Under the pieces are notes generated by a model, which saw only the letters and a program-made list of their open reading frames with translations, was not told the DNA's origin and searched no databases. The position numbers and the translations under genes are program-made. From Holosporaceae bacterium (GTDB lineage Bacteria; Pseudomonadota; Alphaproteobacteria; UBA3830): a stretch of DNA of 5,988 nt. The stretch spans positions 1-5,988 of the forward strand of contig JAISCG010000057.1 in the NCBI GenBank assembly GCA_031265715.1. The letters run 5' to 3'. Shown here one piece after another: positions 4,959-5,988 of this stretch (position 1 is the stretch's first letter; each line of letters begins with the position of its first letter).

Positions 4959-5624
4959 CTAATCCTCTTCGTCTTCACTCGATGATATGCCAACGTCTTC
5001 ACGGAGCCCGACAATTTCCATGAGATCGAATTCCTTTTCTTTTAACTGCCAATCCGATCTTTCACTGATGCCGTGACAAATACGTTCACATATCTGAGAT
5101 AACATCTCACTGTGAGGCTTCGTGTTCCGATCGCTGTCTACCATGGCACAAAAAAACATTTCGTAACTGAACTGCGGATATTTCGTGCAATAACCTCTGA
5201 CTTTTTCTTCTCCGCCTGCAAGATCTGTGATTTTTTTTTCAAATGGTTTGCCGGATCTCTTACTGTTAATAAAAGGAATCGCCAGAATCAACAAATCACG
5301 AAACCTTACTGCGTTATCCTGCGACATGGCATTGTTATTTTGTTCCCAATGTTTCCAAAGTCCTACGAAATCATGTGCGTGAAAAAATTGGAAAGCCTCC
5401 CGGGCAGGCGAATCATCACCGATTTCTTCCAGAAGTTCCGCTTTGAACGGTTCTGTGGAGAATTCATCCCAATCTCCGTCTGTTCTTTCGGCTGAAATCG
5501 AAGCTGTAAACTCCTCACTCCATTTACTAACATAATCATCAAGTTTCTCACGAGAGGTTTTTTCCATAGCAAATAAAGAGGAACCGAACAGAACGGCAGT
5601 GGCAGTTATTACAAGCTTTTTCAT
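4959..5624 (-). CDS. Exported protein of unknown family with acidic C-terminal tail
   Basis: 221 residues from ATG 5622-5624, with AGGAG (5632-5636) 7 nt upstream. The adjacent TTG codon is not needed as start. MKKLVITATAVLFGSSLFA is a textbook Sec signal peptide, likely cut before Met-Glu. The mature part is hydrophilic and probably mostly helical, with a hydrophobic segment DLLILAIPFI near residues 110-119. Four cysteines lie in the C-terminal half (GYCTKY, FFCAMV, ICERICHG). The tail is strongly acidic: SSSEDEED. I recognise no enzyme motif. A TATAAT box with 17-nt spacing to a weak -35 lies upstream. Its 3' end is followed within about 20-75 nt by the tmRNA-like fragment and then tRNA-Ser on the same strand. 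A host-interaction role is a guess based on export and lack of recognisable family. Confidence 0.82.
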   Translation of the reverse strand: MKKLVITATAVLFGSSLFAMEKTSREKLDDYVSKWSEEFTASISAERTDGDWDEFSTEPFKAELLEEIGDDSPAREAFQFFHAHDFVGLWKHWEQNNNAMSQDNAVRFRDLLILAIPFINSKRSGKPFEKKITDLAGGEEKVRGYCTKYPQFSYEMFFCAMVDSDRNTKPHSEMLSQICERICHGISERSDWQLKEKEFDLMEIVGLREDVGISSSEDEED

Positions 5625-5651
5625 CAAAATACTCCTAAAAATATTTAATAT

Positions 5652-5867
5652 TTATATTATATACTCTTTCCATCCGTCCATGAATTTTTGTGACGCAAAA
5701 ATGCAATTGATATATTTTTGTATTTTTTTTGCATTTGGTTTGCCGATTCCTCTATGGCCATTGTGACTGTATCTTGGTTGAAACGGCTCATTTTTTAGGA
5801 TGGATTGACAGAGATCAAAGCAATGGTCACAGACCGGATCATGGTCAAAACACGTAATGGTGCGCAA
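5652..5867 (-). CDS. Doubtful short ORF or gene fragment with cysteine and histidine residues
   Basis: The frame is open for 71 codons from TTG 5865-5867 to a TAA at 5652-5654. The nearest in-frame stop upstream is only four codons away and there is no ATG or convincing SD. The composition is protein-like: CFDHDPVCDHCFDLC near residues 6-20 could bind metal, followed by SHNGHRGIGKPNAKKIQKYINCIF. An ATG in another frame (5874-5876) is preceded by AGG but stops after 26 codons. One reading is a gene fragment that lost its start by truncation or frameshift. No family is recognised, and the next gene's promoter overlaps its end. Confidence 0.35.
   Translation of the reverse strand: MRTITCFDHDPVCDHCFDLCQSILKNEPFQPRYSHNGHRGIGKPNAKKIQKYINCIFASQKFMDGWKEYII
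5656..5684 (-). promoter_or_regulatory. Candidate promoter of the acidic-tail exported protein
   Basis: The minus strand has a perfect TATAAT (5656-5661) 17 nt after TTCATG (5679-5684, 3/6). The predicted start near 5649 leaves about 25 nt to the ATG with its AGGAG. The surrounding DNA is very AT-rich, which weakens the -10 evidence. It overlaps the 3' end of the doubtful ORF upstream. Confidence 0.45.
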
Positions 5868-5887
5868 TTCTTCATGTAGTTACCTGG

Positions 5888-5916
5888 GAGGGTAAGACAC
5901 CCTCGCCTTTAGGCGA
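5888..5916. repeat. Overlapping small hairpins near the window end
   Basis: GAGGGT/ACCCTC (5888-5904, 5-nt loop) and TCGCC/GGCGA (5903-5916, TTTA loop) are adjacent and share two bases, so they are mutually exclusive at the boundary. On the plus strand a T-rich run (5931-5939) follows 14 nt later, too distant for an ordinary terminator. No gene is supported in 5917-5988. Confidence 0.45.
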
Positions 5917-5988
5917 AGACTTTAGTATTATTCTTTTTTGGAAGCTATAAAATTTGTGACGGTTAGATCATAAGGCAGAAAAATAAGA

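Noticed and set aside
5112..5495. 127-codon plus-strand ORF
   Set aside because: It lies entirely opposite the well-supported exported-protein gene at 4959-5624 and has no SD or protein-like features.
1..5988. CRISPR array
   Set aside because: No short direct repeats with regular unique spacers are present; the only long direct repeat occurs twice, 2.35 kb apart.

Overview
The window looks like an accessory stretch of an AT-rich, host-associated bacterial chromosome. It holds a transposase remnant, small exported proteins with no recognised family, a Cro/CI-type regulator, a serine tRNA and several repeats. The style (many short Sec-signal proteins, IS30 debris, a tmRNA-like acceptor end) would fit an intracellular alphaproteobacterium. 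That placement is inference only; nothing here fixes the taxonomy.

Layout. 1-198 (+): C-terminal tail of an IS30-family transposase, meeting a convergent gene at its stop codon. 195-1284 (-), in transcription order: a protein with cysteine at every third residue, a 69-residue HTH regulator with repeated half-sites upstream, and a small exported protein. 1352-1994 (-): an unrecognised 123-residue protein with a near-consensus promoter and a rho-independent terminator, then a possible short coding remnant. 2110-4517: two 45-bp direct repeat copies (43/45 identical) enclosing a plus-strand pair of exported-protein genes. The first of these looks like a strongly diverged carbon-nitrogen hydrolase (nitrilase superfamily) with Glu, Lys and Cys in the expected motif contexts; the second is unrecognised. 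4580-4607: a perfect inverted repeat. 4732-4821 (-): tRNA-Ser(CGA), complete with encoded CCA. 4838-4884 (-): a tRNA-like 3' end without a 5' half, resembling the 3' end of tmRNA. 4959-5624 (-): an exported protein with an acidic tail and a plausible promoter. 5652-5988: a doubtful short ORF lacking a good start, then hairpins and no clear gene.

How the parts may work together. The regulator and the small exported protein are close enough for co-transcription. The two genes at 2426-4185 form a clear two-gene operon (23-nt gap, strong SD). Their enclosure by direct repeats and their C-poor coding strand, unlike the neighbours, suggest they arrived as a cassette. The best candidates for something undescribed are the cysteine-ladder protein, the repeat-flanked secreted hydrolase pair, and the tmRNA-like acceptor end beside tRNA-Ser.
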